Shown here piece by piece: positions 31,835-45,345 of a stretch of 64,000 nt of DNA. The DNA is from Cladorrhinum sp. PSN259 (taxonomy: Eukaryota; Ascomycota; Sordariomycetes; Sordariales; Podosporaceae): positions 1-64,000 of the forward strand of contig MU867075.1 in NCBI GenBank assembly GCA_033725935.1, given 5' to 3'. The notes under the pieces are model-generated. The model was not told the DNA's origin. It did not search any database and saw nothing but the letters and a program-made list of their open reading frames with translations. Each line of letters starts with the position of its first letter. Position 1 is the stretch's first letter. The position numbers were made by a program, and so were the translations under genes.

Positions 31835-34061
31835 TTATCTCCTTCTGCCGGCACCGCCACCGCCCTGTCCACCACCCCCGCCTTTATCAGCAAGAGAAAC
31901 GACCTCACCAATACCAGCAGCCTCCTGCTCGTCCTCAAGGGCTGTAATCTCCTCTCTGCAATCCCACCACTTCTCCTCGCTGAGCTCGAAGGCCTTGGTC
32001 TTGATCTCCTTGATGGCCAGGGTCTCGGGTGCAATGTTCTTCCACCGGAGATTTGTCATGAGAATCTCCTGCCACTCATTGGAAGTGCGGTTGAAGAAGT
32101 CACGGCGAGACTCGAAGGGCTAACAAATCAGTTAGTTTGCCAATCTCTAAGCAGTAAAAGGGAAAAACAAAACTTACCCTTGGGTGGGGCAACCCATCAT
32201 CCACAGTCGTTGCATTCGTCTCTGCTTCCCAGTCCTCCTCAGTTGAAGGGATTGAAGGAGTAGACGATGCCTCAGTATCAGCAACAGAAGCATCATCAGC
32301 CGGTTGCTTCTTCTTGCGCTTGCTCTCAGTGAACTTCTTGGGCGTTTCGTCCGCCATTTCAACATCGCCATCCTCATCTTCGTCGTCCTCGTAGTCATCC
32401 TCATCATCCTCATCATCCTCATCATCATCTTCATCATCCGATGCCTGTACAACATGGTCAGCCCAAATCCGGCAAAGTTTAATGACTAGAAGGTAAACAC
32501 TTACAATCCAGTCCTCGACAGGTCTGCTAAACACTTCTTTGCAGCCATCCATCTTGCCCAGGTCGATCGCGTACATGTCATCAAACGTAAATTCCCGATC
32601 TCCCTTCTCGAAAGTGCCACCGTAAATATAGAGCACATCATCTTGAACCGCCAGCTGCGCATTGAACCTCGGATGCGGCATCTCCATGCTAACCGGCATA
32701 TCACTCACCTTCTTTTCTTCCTTTTCCTCCTCCACTTCCTTCTTGACGACCACCTCTTCATCCCCATCCTCCTCTCCACTCTTCCCGGCGGTCAGAGCTG
32801 CCAAGCTCCTCAATAGTTCCTCCTCGTTCGCCTGCCTATTTCCCTTCCTACCGCCAACTCTCTGCTGCTGGTCTCCAGCCTTCTTGCCCTGCTGTCTGAC
32901 CTGCCTCAAGGCAAGCGGGAAGAATCTGTTTCTCTCAATGTTCCAAGCAAACAATTGGTTAAAGAACTCGGAATCAATCCCTTCCTCGCTTTCCTCAACA
33001 TCATGCACGCCACCAAACATGATGCCTCTCCCCTTGTGGAACGCCATAGTCGCGCCGGCTCTCGTAGGGTTGGGCGTATTGGCCGGCTTCTTCCTCCTCT
33101 CCCAACGAACGACGGGCGGAGCGCCCGCAGGCGCCTCGGGACCAGGCGGCGTAATCCGGAGGTAGAAACAGTCGGTATGAACCATCGGCTTCAACACGTT
33201 TTTCTGTCCCATAGACGCGCCCCTCGCTGACTTGTTGGCCGACACGGTAGCCTTGACCCTCGAGTATCCACCAAACAGCACCGCGCCCTGGTCGTGCGGG
33301 AGCAGGGTGAAGCTGGACCTCGCATCAGGCTTCAGCTGCGCGGGGGGCAGAGTAGGACAGTGCCAGACAAAGTTCTGGGTATCGTACAGCCACAAATCAG
33401 CCAGATACTTTGTCTGGTTGGCCGTATCCTGGAACCCCCCAAATAGAATAATGTAGTTTTTAAAGTAAGTCATCCGATGCCCGCTCCTCGCGGGCGGCGT
33501 CTTTCCCTTCGGCTCTAACCTCAGCCACTCCCTCGTCGACGGATCCAGCCTCCAGAAATCATTGTAGTGGTAAAAAGTCCCCTGCTTCGGCGAGGAAAAC
33601 TCGCCTCCAAACAGATAAACAGCGTTGCTCTGGTTCCCTCCGCGCGTCCAGGCGTGGCCGGACCTGGGCAGCGGAGCGTTGGGAGAGGTAACGCAGCGCC
33701 ACTCGTCCCGATCGATGTAGTAAATCATCAAGTCGTTGAAGAAGGTTGCCAGCGATCCGTTAAAGTACTCGCCGCCAAAAAGGAGCAGCTGGTTGCTGTT
33801 TGACGGACTAGCAAGGAAGCACGAAGCAGCCCGGGCGCGGGGAGCGGCATCGCACACTGTCTCGGTGATTTTGTGGAACTGCTCCTGCTGTTTCCGATAC
33901 TCCTCAAGGACGGCATCAAGATCTACATCCTCAACATCGTCGCCCTCATCCTTTGCGCCCTTGGTCTTTGCTTTTTTCTCGGCTTTTTTCTCCTGCTTCA
34001 TCTTTTTCTCAGCCAGCTTGGCCTTTTTAGAATCGTTGTTTTTCTTTTTATCCTTCGCCAT
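31835..34061 (-). CDS. KEL3: Kelch-repeat protein, KEL3/KLHDC4 type
   Basis: Three exons, 34061-32505, 32444-32178 and 32119-31835 (introns 60 and 58 bp), phase 0 at both joins, 702 aa. Start MAKDKKKNN with a Lys-rich N-terminus is the family start; the frame is open further upstream but without conserved sequence. Kelch repeats run from about residue 70: LLLFGGEYFNG, VYLFGGEFSSP, IILFGGFQD, AVLFGGYSR, GIMFGGVHD, LYIYGGTF. An acidic Asp/Glu run encoded by GAT/GAA repeats follows. The last exon supplies the conserved C-terminal domain of this family (PFESRRDFFNRTSNEWQEIL), ending in a Gly-rich tail GGGGGQGGGG-AGRRR. Role is poorly defined in yeast; cytoplasmic. Confidence 0.9.
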
Positions 34062-34523
34062 GTTGAAATTCTCTGGGTTTCGATCCCCTATTCTGCAAAC
34101 TGTTGTGTAGGAGTGTAAAAGTGAAATTGTGCAAAAGACTTTGTGGCCAAGTGCGGAGAAAGGCTGCAGAAGCATGCGATGTGAGTGAAAATTCGACCCC
34201 ACTCGTGATTCAGAAACTGGGCACCAGAAAGCACCTGCATCAACCAGACATTGGCAAGAAATAATTCACGATTCAATCTCACCTTATCGATGGGAATTAT
34301 AGAGCAAATGATTTTGAAGTTGGCATTGCCATTCATCATTGATTGTACTTTACGTCTCCTGGACCAGTTCTTTGTCTACCGTTTTCTATTTGGCCGAGCA
34401 ATGCAACACCTTCTTCCCATCACTCTATAGACGGGATGGTAAAATTTTCCCACGCAACTCATTCGATGCCGCCGAACCTGGTCATCTCGTCAGAGACCCA
34501 TCAATGTTACCACTGCTGACAGT
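34062..34523. other. Intergenic region between KEL3 and the aminopeptidase
   Basis: 462 bp; tandem minus-strand genes, so it holds the 3' end of the aminopeptidase and the KEL3 promoter. Nothing else recognised. Confidence 0.5.
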
Positions 34524-37500
34524 TTACGAACTGTATTTGTTCTTCTTGACCCAATCAGCGACATCCGCGCGGTCCCGCTCAATCCAGGAGATCTTGGAGC
34601 GGACAGCATCCAAGCTCTGGGCGAGGGACTGATCAAAGCCGCTAGTGCTCTTGTCTGAGAAGAACTTTTCAGCCTTCTCGAGCTGCTCTTTCTTGGTGAA
34701 GCTGGACGTGAAGATGGTAACCATAGTGCCAAGCATTGACAGCGCGGGAGGAAGCTTCTTAACCAGCGCATCCCAGTTCTCCGTCATCCAGGTGTAGAGA
34801 GCCTCAATACCCTCGGGGTGGCTACGTAATCCGGTCGTGGGCATGTAGATATCCTGATCTTTGACCTCGCCGCTAAAGAGCATATCCAGGGTTCTCTTGA
34901 TGAGCTCAGGGTCCTTAGCACGCCCGAAAGAGCGGAGGGCTGTGTTGCGCTCATCGCTATTGGTCGATGTGCGGTAGAAGTTAAGGAGGGCATCATACTA
35001 GCCGATGGTCAGTTGGAATCGTTACAATTTATGACTGGAAACATACCTCTTCCTTGCCACCATGCTTCAGAGCCATGGCAAAAACGCTGCCCCTGATGTT
35101 GGGATGAATAGCTGACTTGTCCCCGGCCATGTACTTCTTGAACATTTCCTGGGCAGCCTTGATGATGACCTCGTCACCGCTAAGGCCGGCACTGCCGAAA
35201 AGCATAGCCTTGAACTGCTGCTCAATGTGGCCGTCATTCTCGGAAAACTCCCACCCGATCTGATGGGCCTTGGCGCTGACCAGCTCGCGCAGGAAAGCTT
35301 CCAAGCCGTTGCGAACAGCCTTGTCCTCAAAGATCCAGGCGCTCTGCACCGAGGCAACACGACCAATGATCTCGTTCCACACAACAAACTGGTCCTCGGT
35401 ACTGAACTCCTTGAGAAGGCTCAGGACCTCGGATGTCTTCTGGTAGCCAGAGGTAGCCAAAGCACCTGCGTCAGCGATCAGGCCGGCGCGGTCCTCAACG
35501 CTAAGCAGGCCCTGCTTGGCAGCTTCACCAAGCTTGACCAGTCTCTCTGGGGAGTAGGCGGTGCGGTACAGACCAGTGTGGTTGGCATTGAGCTTGAAGA
35601 AATCAGTGCTTGGCACCTTGAAGGTATCCTGGCGCTTGTTGAGGGTCTGCGACTCATCAATGCCGTCCTTGGTACGGAGACCAAGGAAAACGGGATAGAT
35701 GACCTGATCTTCTTCGGGCTTGGTATCTCCGGTACGCAGGAAGCGGTTCTGCTGGAGCTCAATGGTGTTATTGTCCTTCTCGGAGACAGTCACGACAGGG
35801 AAACCAATGTTCTTGGTCCAGACCTGCATGACTTCTTCAACATTCCTACCGCTAGCCTCAGCAAGAGATGCCCACAAGTCACCGGTTTGGGTGTTGCCGT
35901 AAGCGTGCTTTTTGAGGTAGCGTCTCACACCTTCCAAGAAAGTATCCTCGCCAAGGGAGGTTGAGATCATGCGAAGGACGCAAGAGCCTTTGGAATACGA
36001 GATAGCGTCGAAGATCTGGTTGATTTCATCGGCGCGCTTCACAGGAACCTCAATGGGGTGACTGCTTCGGAGCGAATCGAGGGAGAGGGCGCGCTGCAAG
36101 TTATCCACGACGTACGTCTCCCAGACCTTCCACTCGGGGAAGAAGACGTTGCAAGAGTACCAGGAAGCCCAGGTAGCAAAGCCCTCGTTGAGCCAAAGAC
36201 CATCCCACCAATCCATCGTGACAAGGTTTCCGAACCACTGGTGAGCAAGCTCGTGTTGGACAACCTCGGCGACTCGCTCCTTAGTAGCCGCGCCACTGGC
36301 CTTCTCATCGAGTAGCAAGTCAACCACACGGTAAGTGACGAGACCCCAGTTTTCCATGGCTCCTTGCGCAAAGTCGGGAATGGCAATTTGATCCATCTTG
36401 GGGAGCGGGAATTCGATACCAAAAACCTTCTCGTAGAATGCGAGAGTCTTGGCGGCAAGATTGAGAGAGAAATGACCATGCTCGATATTCTGACCAGGAG
36501 GAGCATAGACACGGACGGGGACACGGAAGTCTTTGGTCTCAATATAGTTGAGCTCACCAACGACAAAGGCTACCAAGTAAGTGGACATGGGAGGGGATTT
36601 GTTGAAGGTGACGGCCTTCTTGCTGCCCTCGACCTCTGTCTCGCTGGCAACATCCATGTTGCTCAGGCAGGTCAACTTCTTGTCAGCGATAAGAGTGACT
36701 GTAAACTCGGCCTTGAGGGATGGCTCATCGAAGCAAGGGAATGAGCGACGAGCATCAGTAGGCTCCATCTGACTGACGGCAAGGATGCCCGTGCTGCCAT
36801 CTTCGTTCTTGTAGGTGGAACGGTAGAAGCCGGCCATCTTATCGTTCAACTGGCCGGTGAACTTGATCTCCAGCTGGACCTTGGAGCCCTTGGTCACGGC
36901 ATTGGTGAAGTCAAGCGTGGTGACCTGGGTGGACTCGTTGTATGAGACCTTGGGAGAGGAGCAAACAGTCTGGCCACCAGTGCTGAGCTTGGCATTGTGC
37001 ACGTCAAGCTCGAGGGTGTGAAGCGAAATGGAGTTGGAATCCTCAGCCACATCGAGGTCAATCACAACAGTACCGTCAAAAGTGAACTTGGTGAAGTCAG
37101 GCTCGAGTGTGACATGGTAGTGGTGGGGGATGACATTGGCGGGGAGAAGCTCCCTGGACTGCACATTAACCCCACCTGCCGTTTCGGCAGCGGCATGTGT
37201 TCTGCACATGTTGTGGCGACGATGCGAGCAGTGCCGAACCGGTGTGATGGTACTAAGGCGGAAGTGCTTGGGGTTCAAAAGAGGCCGTTGGTGAGATGGC
37301 GAGACAGGAGCGATGTTGGCAGTTGCAGAGTAGAGCCGGTGCGCTGGGAGTGAAGGCGAAGAGCTGCGGGGGTGTTTTAGCAGCTGTTCTCAGACCCAGG
37401 CCCAACCAAACACGGTGCGGGTCCCGGATACAACTGTGAGGTATGAGGAAGGCAGGTGCTTACCGTGATGCAAAGTTCTTCCGGGTCTGAGGCAGGGCTC

Positions 37501-37573
37501 GTGAAAATTGCGACAGATGCAGACTCTGTGCTCCACGGTAGACTGGTGGGAGGGAATGGCAGGAACGAAACAT
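34524..37573 (-). CDS. APE2: M1 zinc aminopeptidase (Ape2/Aap1 type) with presequence-like N-terminus
   Basis: Removes N-terminal residues from peptides. Three exons: 37573-37464, 37363-35047 and 34997-34524 (introns 100 and 49 bp), phases match, 966 aa, similar to yeast Ape2. Substrate-anchoring motif GAMENWG and zinc motif HELAHQWFGN...WLNEGFA are intact, so it should be active; the C-terminal ERAP1-like helical domain runs to the end. The first exon and start of the second encode an Arg/Ser-rich, acid-free leader (MFRSCHSLPPVYRGAQSL, later RALPQTRKNFASR) that resembles a mitochondrial presequence. The conserved catalytic portion starts only after an in-frame Met (HNMCRTHAAAETAGG, about residue 85), so two forms are possible. 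The first exon rests on a good GTAAGC donor and CCCCGCAG acceptor. Confidence 0.92.
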
Positions 37574-39547
37574 GATGAAGAAGGGAAGGAGACCAATTAT
37601 AAGCCACAGACAACAGCCATTAAGGTATACACAAATGCACAGTGGGCCCAGCTATCGTACACTCACTTACGTACAGTGCTCGTCAGAACTTGGAAGGAAA
37701 GCATGCAGAAATTCCAGAGCACCAGTGAGAGTAGCAGCACGCTCCGAAGAGAGTTCAGCATGCCGGCCGGGCAAATTGGCGCACCGACCAAACTGTTTTA
37801 GGCAGGCGGTCAGTCAACGACATGGCATCCCCTTGATGCCGACGGCAGTGGCCTGAGAAGCTAATTGTGAAAAGGAAGGCACCTGCTTACATTTTTTGCT
37901 GGTTCGGGAAGCAGGAGGGTAGTGTTGGTCAATTAGAGCGTATGGCATGACATTTGAGGTCTATCTGAAATGGGTGTAATTGCCAGTTACACATCGTATG
38001 GCATCGAAACACAGCATCCAGACAGCAGACAGCAGCACGCTTGCAGTGCATGACTGGAATGTAACTAGTAGACACCTGATCAGACTGCAATGAGTATGTG
38101 CTGTACGATATATGAGTGAAGAAATTAGGCAATATTGCATGTATGTCACCTCATGACTTTCCTCGGAGGCAGTCAGTCATGTATGCTGGCAAGAAATTGA
38201 GTTCAGTTGGAAGGTGCAACTCCCAGCTAACGTAAGCAACCTTCGAGTATAAACCGCCCCCCCCCCCTCTTTGGAAGTCTCGTTTGCTGTTCTTGGCATC
38301 AACTGATGATGGGATAACAAAGCGACCGTGATTTACCGTCCACAAAACTTTAGGGTGCAAGGGTAATCCCATAGAGAAGCTAGGAACAGGTAATAAACAG
38401 AAGAAAGGCATGAGACCCGACGGTTTGTTGAGATGGAAAATCAGGGAGGAACGGCAAGGTCTCCATGCATCTCGCTTCAGTATCGGATAATCAAGCTTGA
38501 AGCGGTTTCTTCCTGACCAGCCCGAGATTATACACGGCAATCTGTAATGAATGAAAAGAGCTTACGATATTGCCCAGTGAACGTCGCAGAAGCTTCTCGA
38601 GCTGGTTCTCAACTCCTCGAATGCTGGCTGTGGGATCCGTTATTTACAGGGTGTGCTCAGGTAAATCCAGCTACTGCGGGGTAGATGCACTAAAGGAAAC
38701 TCGACAACATGACGATAGTGGGGTCAAAATGGCACATCAAGGGTACCGCATATAGCGAAATATCATTCGCTCTAAATTAGAACTCGAAACTTCTTGAAAG
38801 TTGAAGTTTGAAATCGACCAAGAGGTTGACACATCGACGAAAGTATACTAAATCTCAGACAGCACGGGTTTTGCACTTCTTTGCGCATTTCAAATTGACC
38901 CGCCAGTGGCCATCTTAAGCACTTGATCTAATAATCGAGAAATAAGCCTTAATACAGTTTTCCCCCTGTCAAATACCGGCGTATAAAAAGACGGCATGGG
39001 GAGATAAATACTACAGTTGGCGGAAACGCTCTTATTAGGAGTGTGATGCAAGGTCTTGGAGAATAATAAATACTAACAGTCGTCGTCTTGCTTGACTTTT
39101 TCCCATATGATGCTTGGACTGTGATCTTCGAGCTGTGAATGTGACCATAGGTTGTACTGTATCTCCAGCTGGCAGACAGCTGCCACGCGTTGCTACAGCG
39201 ACTCTCCAAAATATTCACTATTATGGTAAACTTGAAGAAAGTGGAGGGGCCAGCCGCTTAGGTAGATTAATCAGTAAATGCCGATTGCAGCAGCGACGAA
39301 TCACCACCCCTCAGCACGTGAAGACGCGAACTCTTACCTTCACTTCCGTCAGGCGCAACGTTGCAGCCATCTCGAGTTGTTTCGTTTACAGGTAGGCTCA
39401 ACCATTCAAGGTTGAACAACCTCTTCTTCTTCAGTTTTTGGTCGGGTTTACCCCACCATTTCTCCCTCATTTTTTCCCGTTTGTTTCCTTTTCTCTCTTC
39501 CTTACCCGCCCAGCTGTCCCGCCTAAGGTTGGCATCAGTTTGCAACA
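37574..39547. other. Divergent intergenic region between the aminopeptidase and MadBub
   Basis: About 2 kb with no supported gene. C11 run at 38257-38267. The last 130 bp before the MadBub start are pyrimidine-rich. Confidence 0.5.
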
Positions 39548-42500
39548 ATGGCGCCCAACGACTTGGTCGACTTCGATATTATTGAGGGCCACAAAGAAAA
39601 CATCCAGGCTCTCCCCAGCGGACGATCTGCCAAGGCGCTCGCCCAACTATTCTCACCATCCCCTCTTCAGCCGCAAGCGACACCGACGTCGCTGGATACC
39701 AAGGATGTCAACGCCAACGTGCGTGCCGAATTCGAGGCAGAGATCGCTGCGATTACCGAGTCCGACGACCCTCTCGACATTTACGATCGATATGTCCGCT
39801 GGACGCTGGATGCGTACCCTTCTGCCCAAGCGACACCGCAGTCACAACTCCACACCACGCTTGAGCGTGCGACCAAGACGTTTGTGAACTCGGCACAGTA
39901 TAAAAATGATCCGCGGTATTTGAAATTGTGGGTTTACTATATCAATTTCTTCTCGGATGCACCTAGAGAGACATTTGTTTTTCTTTCGCGACATTCGATT
40001 GGAGAGGGTCTTGCGCTGTTCTACGAGGAGTATGCAGCTTGGTTGGAGGGTGCAGGACGGTGGGCTCAGGCCGAGGAGGTATACAAACTTGGTATCGAAA
40101 GAGAGGCAAGACCTGCTGCGAGGTTGTTGCGTAAGTTTGGAGAGTTTGAGCAGAGGAGAGCACAGGTGGCTAAGTCAGATGGTCCACCATCCCCTGCGCT
40201 GCCTGCTGCAAGACCTGCGCTTGCCTCAAAGGTTGACCCCTTCGCTGCGGCTTTGGCTGCTGCTCAAGATCCGCAGGCCCCGAGACCCTCAAGTGGGCTT
40301 GCCGGCGGACAGTCGTCAAAGCCTGCCAAGTCCAAATTGGCGATCTTTTCGGACGCGGATGCTGCTCCTGCGCAATCGGCAATGTCTTCCCGTGGGGCGG
40401 GGTCGAAGGGGTGGGACTCAATTGGCTCGATGGCTGAAAGGAAGAAGGAGAACGTGATGGCACCTACACCGTGGGCCGGAGAAACTCTGAAGGCTGGTGG
40501 CAAGAAGGCCGGTGGCACAAAGTTGGCGGTATTCAGGGATCTGGTAAGTAGTTAACTTCCTATTCAATCCCCTTGAACAACCAGATGTTGATAAAGTATA
40601 GGACTAATTTATTTTCGTGGTGGCTTTTTCTTCATGTATACAGTCTCTGACCAAACAACTTTCTCAATCCCATATCCCAATTTATCATAACAAACATCAA
40701 GTGACAATAAATCCCGTCAACGGAAAGCGGGAACGTGTGTTTGTTGACTTGCGGGTTGTGTATCCTGCTCCTGATGAGCCTGGCGCCGAACTCAGCTTTG
40801 AGGAGATTTGGGCTGCTAACCGTGGGTGGCTTGACCATGAGTGGGAAGACGGGGACCTGTCAATGGCAGATGCCTCGTTTCCTCCTATTCAGGACGAAAA
40901 CAGCTTTTCTGGCGCTGTGAATGTGTTGGCCGACAAGGTCTCCCACAAACTTACCGTGCATCATGATGTGATTAGGCTTGACGAGAATGGCGCGCCCATC
41001 TACCCGAAGGAGAACAAGCCCAAAAAGAAGAAAAAGCAAGATCTCAATGAAACCCAGATCAGTATGTATATCCCGGATTCCTTGACCTCATCCGTCTAAC
41101 CGTCTCTTTCTAGTCAAAGCGAAACTCGACTCTCCCTCTCGGCCGAGGATCAAGAAGAGACAGTCGATTGCAGAACCTACAATGACTTTACATACCAAGG
41201 CAGCTACAGATGATATCTATGATATCTTTAACGCTCCACTCCAACAACCAACAGGCATCGATGATGGAAGTGGCGATGAGTTCGGGTATGAATCAGACGA
41301 CTATACGTGTGGAGTTGATGCCACCAGGAACGTGGGCGACGAAGAAGATGAGGATGAGGAGGACGAGGCAGACGAGACTGCTGAAGGAAATGGCGATGAA
41401 GAAGACGATGCGAAAAGTGTGGCCAGTGATTGGTCTGAATTCTCGACACGCCGCCACATTCCTGGCGTCAATGAAGAGGGTGGGGAACGAGACGATACCC
41501 AATCCTCAGACAGTCAAAACCAGGAGGATGATTTGCCAAATGAACCCCCTAGAACGAGAACCATTTTTGTGCCTATACCTCCGGAAGATTACATCCCGAC
41601 ACGTAGGCCGTACCGGGATCCTGTTGAGGCGGCTAACAATCGCCTCCCATTCATGACCCCTATTACTGAGAGGACCGAGATGTCGCTTGATATTACCCTG
41701 CACAACAAAACGCCATCTAGAAGACAGCACGACAGGAGTATCATTGAAGAGGAGGAAGAAAGCGACGAGGGTGATCTGGAACCACTAAGCAGTCCATTAC
41801 GTGAAGCGGTTCAGGGGAATGAGCCTCCCAAAGGAGGAAAGGTACCCCAACCCCTCTTGCAAAAGGGCAGACCGGTTCTCGGAGCTAAAACACCGCTGGC
41901 TCCCAGGACGGCGCTGGGTTCCAAGGGCTCATTGGCTGCCAAGGGTCCTATCATTAAAGATTTGCAATGCAATCCTGTTGATGAAGCCGTAAGGGCTGAG
42001 GTTCTTTCGAATGCGTCGCCTCCTCTGATTTCATTTGAAGGGTTTTATGACCACCGCGATGAGAGATCTGAGAGAGGATCTGAAATTCGCAAGTATACCA
42101 AAGCCGTGGGCAAGGGAGGAAACAGAAGTAGCGGGGACAAGGCATCTAATGTTCTGGGATCTTCCGTCATCTTGAAGTTCCCTGGAACGAGGTCCGAATA
42201 CACGGTGCGGAAGGAACTCGGGGCGGGCGCTTTTGCTCCTGTCTATCTTGTCGACAACTCATGTCCTACAGATGGGTCGGCGGAATACGATGAAGAGAAC
42301 GGCCCCGTGGCTACGATTGGCCGCGGTGCTTTTGCGACTACACATAGTTACCGCTATGCTCGTGAAGCACTCAAGATGGAGGACCCGCCGACGCCGTGGG
42401 AGTTTTACATGATGCGACTGGCTCATGCGAGACTTGGACCTCAGCATCGCGCTGTGGCGAGCTTGTCTCCTGCTTTGGAGATGCACCTTTATCAAGATGA

Positions 42501-43257
42501 GGGGTTCTTGTTCCTGCCGTTTTATCCGCACGGAACGTTGTTGGATGTGGTCAATCTATTTAGAAGTGAGCCGTCGGGTGTGATGGACGAGCAGATGGCC
42601 ATGTTCTTTACGATTGAGCTGCTGAGGACGATTGAAGGGCTACATTCGAAGGGCATGTGCCATGGGGATATCAAGGCCGATAATTGCTTGTTGAGGCTCC
42701 CTTCGTCCGCTGAAGCACAAATGCTTACCTCGAGTTGGAATCCCTCCGGTTCAGGAGGTTGGTCTGAGAGAGGCGTCACATTGATTGACTTTGGACGGGC
42801 GATTGATATGAAAGCTTTCAGAGAGGACGTTCAGTTCGTGGCGGACTGGAAAACTTCTGCCCAGGATTGCGCAGAAATGAGGGAGGGAAGGCCTTGGACT
42901 TGGCAGATTGATTATCATGGTCTTGCAGGGACGGTTCATTGCTTGTTGTTTGGCAAGTATATTGAGACTGTAAGGTCTGATCAGGGCGGGATCGCTTCCA
43001 TGGGCGGCAGGAGGTATAAGATTCGCGAGAGCCTAAAAAGATATTGGCAGACGGAGATTTGGGGCGAGTGTTTTGATTTGTTGTTGAATCCTGGGCAGTT
43101 CGTTGGAGGAGAGGACGGAGGGAAAATGCCTATGCTGAGGAGTATGAAGACAGTCAGGGAGAAGATGGAGAGGTGGTTAGAGGGAAACTGTGAGAGAGGT
43201 GTTGGGTTGAGGGGTCTGATGGGCAAGGTTGAGGCGTGGGCTAGGGGGAGGAAGTGA
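39548..43257 (+). CDS. BUB1: Spindle checkpoint protein MadBub (Mad3 features plus Bub1 kinase)
   Basis: Acts at kinetochores in the spindle assembly checkpoint. Exons 39548-40543, 40644-41061 and 41114-43257 (introns 100 and 52 bp), 1185 aa. Order: KEN box at residues 16-18 (GHKENIQALPSG); Mad3/Bub1 TPR domain at about 60-200 (LWVYYINFFSDAPRETFVFL); second KEN box at 300-302 (KKENVMAPTPWAGETL); Bub3-binding GLEBS motif soon after (NGKRERVFVDL..., FEEIWAANRGW); conserved TLHTKAATDDIYDIFN; acidic linker; kinase domain from about residue 825 with RKELGAGAFAPVY, ALK, HGDIKADN and IDFG. The lysine, catalytic Asp and DFG are all present, so the kinase looks active. KEN boxes together with a kinase indicate an unduplicated MadBub. 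Confidence 0.94.
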
Positions 43258-44428
43258 AAATATGGGCAATGGATAACGTAACGTGATACAGGATTCATGA
43301 GGAAAAAGTCCAGTGTGCTGGCTCTATTGGTAAGACTCTTACTTTGTGGATGATTTGTTTTGTGTTGGTGCTTACACTAGATTATTGTCCCCTTTCTCTG
43401 GTTTTGGTTGTGTTTAGGGGGCCTGTTCATATCTTCTATCTTTACTATAGTTTATTTTAACCAACACTCATACAAATATCCAGTCGGTCTACTATTCAAA
43501 CATTTCCAGCTGTTGTTGTGTCTAGCTGCCACTTGTCCTCTGCTACGAAGATAAATAGGGATAGCTGGCTCTACACAACCCCCTTTAGCCCCCCTTTTCC
43601 GGTCCTCAACTATATCCGCACGCATTCCTATAAGATACAAACACCTGAATCTTTATATCTCATGTATACTACTATCTGAAGTAGGCAAGTTCACAATTCA
43701 GATAGTCATGCTCGAAACTCCATACTAACACGACAACAATCCGGCATAGCCATACCCACAGCATGTGTGAAAAGACACATTTCGACACGATCAGTGCCTT
43801 CAAAAGCTTTGTTCCTAAGAAAAGGAATCAAGGTTTAGGTCCATCCACTGAGTGGCAATTTTTGATGTTAATGATTCAGACATATGAGCTAGCTACAATC
43901 TAATCTGTGAACTTTGTTGCCTGACTCAGTTTGGAACTTTCATCGCCCGGCCTCACGCTGTCAAGAATTTAGGATTGCATTGTATCTCAAATCTCCAAAA
44001 AAAAAAAAAAAAAAAAAAAATTCCTTGCCAAACACAACCCGTCATCAAGATGGATATGCTTCACCCCCGGGAGAGCATACTGCCATCCACCCAGACCCAG
44101 CTCGATCAGAAAACACTCCCTTGGCCAGAAGCTACGGTACTGGCTGACACCCAAAAGTGGTTTCAACCGTCCGATTTTCAAATGATTGATCCGTTCGGAT
44201 AGCTGGTTTTCCAGGATACAGGACACGGCACCTACACCACAAGGAACCATGGCACGTCATGGTTCTTGTCGAGATTCTTGACTTGCCCGGCCAAAATTCT
44301 CACACATGTTAAGCAATCTGAAGTACAGTTCGCTGGCGAAATGGTGAAAATACCCAGTTGCCGATCCTGCTTTGGTTACCGGTCCCCTCACCGGTCGGCC
44401 GTGTCGTGAAAAGGGTCTTCTTCGCTCT

Positions 44429-44566
44429 CAGTCATGCCCGACAGGAGGATGCTCGCATTGTCGACCAAGAAAATCCTGGGGCAGACGAGCTGTCTTTTCT
44501 GACACGCAGTGGAGGGTGGTTGTATACATTGGATTGAAAACCGTTGGTAGCTGGACACAGTAAATG
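44429..44566 (+). pseudogene. Possible gene relic, copy 1 of a Cys-Gly-Gly motif
   Basis: A short open stretch encodes CPTGGCSHCRPRKSWGRR, AVFSDTQ and then VVVYIGLKTV before a stop. The spacing C-x2-GG, C-x-PR, W-x-R and a terminal YxGLxTV recurs about 0.9 kb downstream. No complete frame or start is evident. Unknown family; could be chance. Confidence 0.3.
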
Positions 44567-45345
44567 TCGGAAGCCTGCTTCCGATCTGGAACCCAATTCT
44601 CTGAATCAGCTGCTAGCATTCGATATCGCTTACTATTTCCTGGAAAGTTCATCATAACATCTACTGGACAGGATTTAGAGTCAACATGATAGGAGATGGT
44701 AGACTACATGTACCGTCGTGGTTTCGAACAATTGAGGAAAAGTATGACACAGATGCTGCAGAGAGCATCAAACACTTAGGGCCGCTTATAAGTTGCGGAT
44801 TGATGCATTTCCTTTGGGACGTCCGAGGGATGTTCTGTATGGCAAACCACTAAGGAATCCGGTATCATCGATAGGGACGTCCTGATAGCGTTCAACCACT
44901 TGTGGCCCGAGGGCCGAGTATGTTGCTCAGGAAATAATTCACACTTCTCTCCTGTTTATTTCCCAAGCCACTAATAGCTCTCTGTCAAAAATCAGATACA
45001 GTCCCCCTTGGAGGTTTGTCTAACGCAGTACGTGACCCACCTATCTTACTTCAGCAAGAAGACTCCTATCGGGCATGCGCACGCTAGACGAACATTCAAG
45101 GGGGGAGTGTAGATGCTCGAACAGCCTTGCCTAATAGCTGACAAATACAACACACTTCTTGAACATCTCTGGTATCGTCACTTAGTCTTACCCGGTTGTA
45201 TCTTTTCTGGAAAATAAACCCATGGCAGTTGAGTTGCGTTACTTCGTCGACGATCTCCCCAGCCAGGTCTACCAAATGGCAGAAGGCGTCAAAGGCAGCT
45301 GCTCACTGGCAGATTGCCGGGACTACCAAATCGATGGCCCTCGTC

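Noticed and set aside
38151..38540. 129-codon minus-strand frame
   Set aside because: It crosses a C11 homopolymer, has no recognisable motif or splice partners, and composition matches non-coding sequence.
43997..44020. A24 tract as a possible retroposon poly(A) tail
   Set aside because: Similar long A/T runs occur at several gene ends here (50090-50115, 57716-57736, 49128-49143), and no retrogene body or target duplication flanks it.
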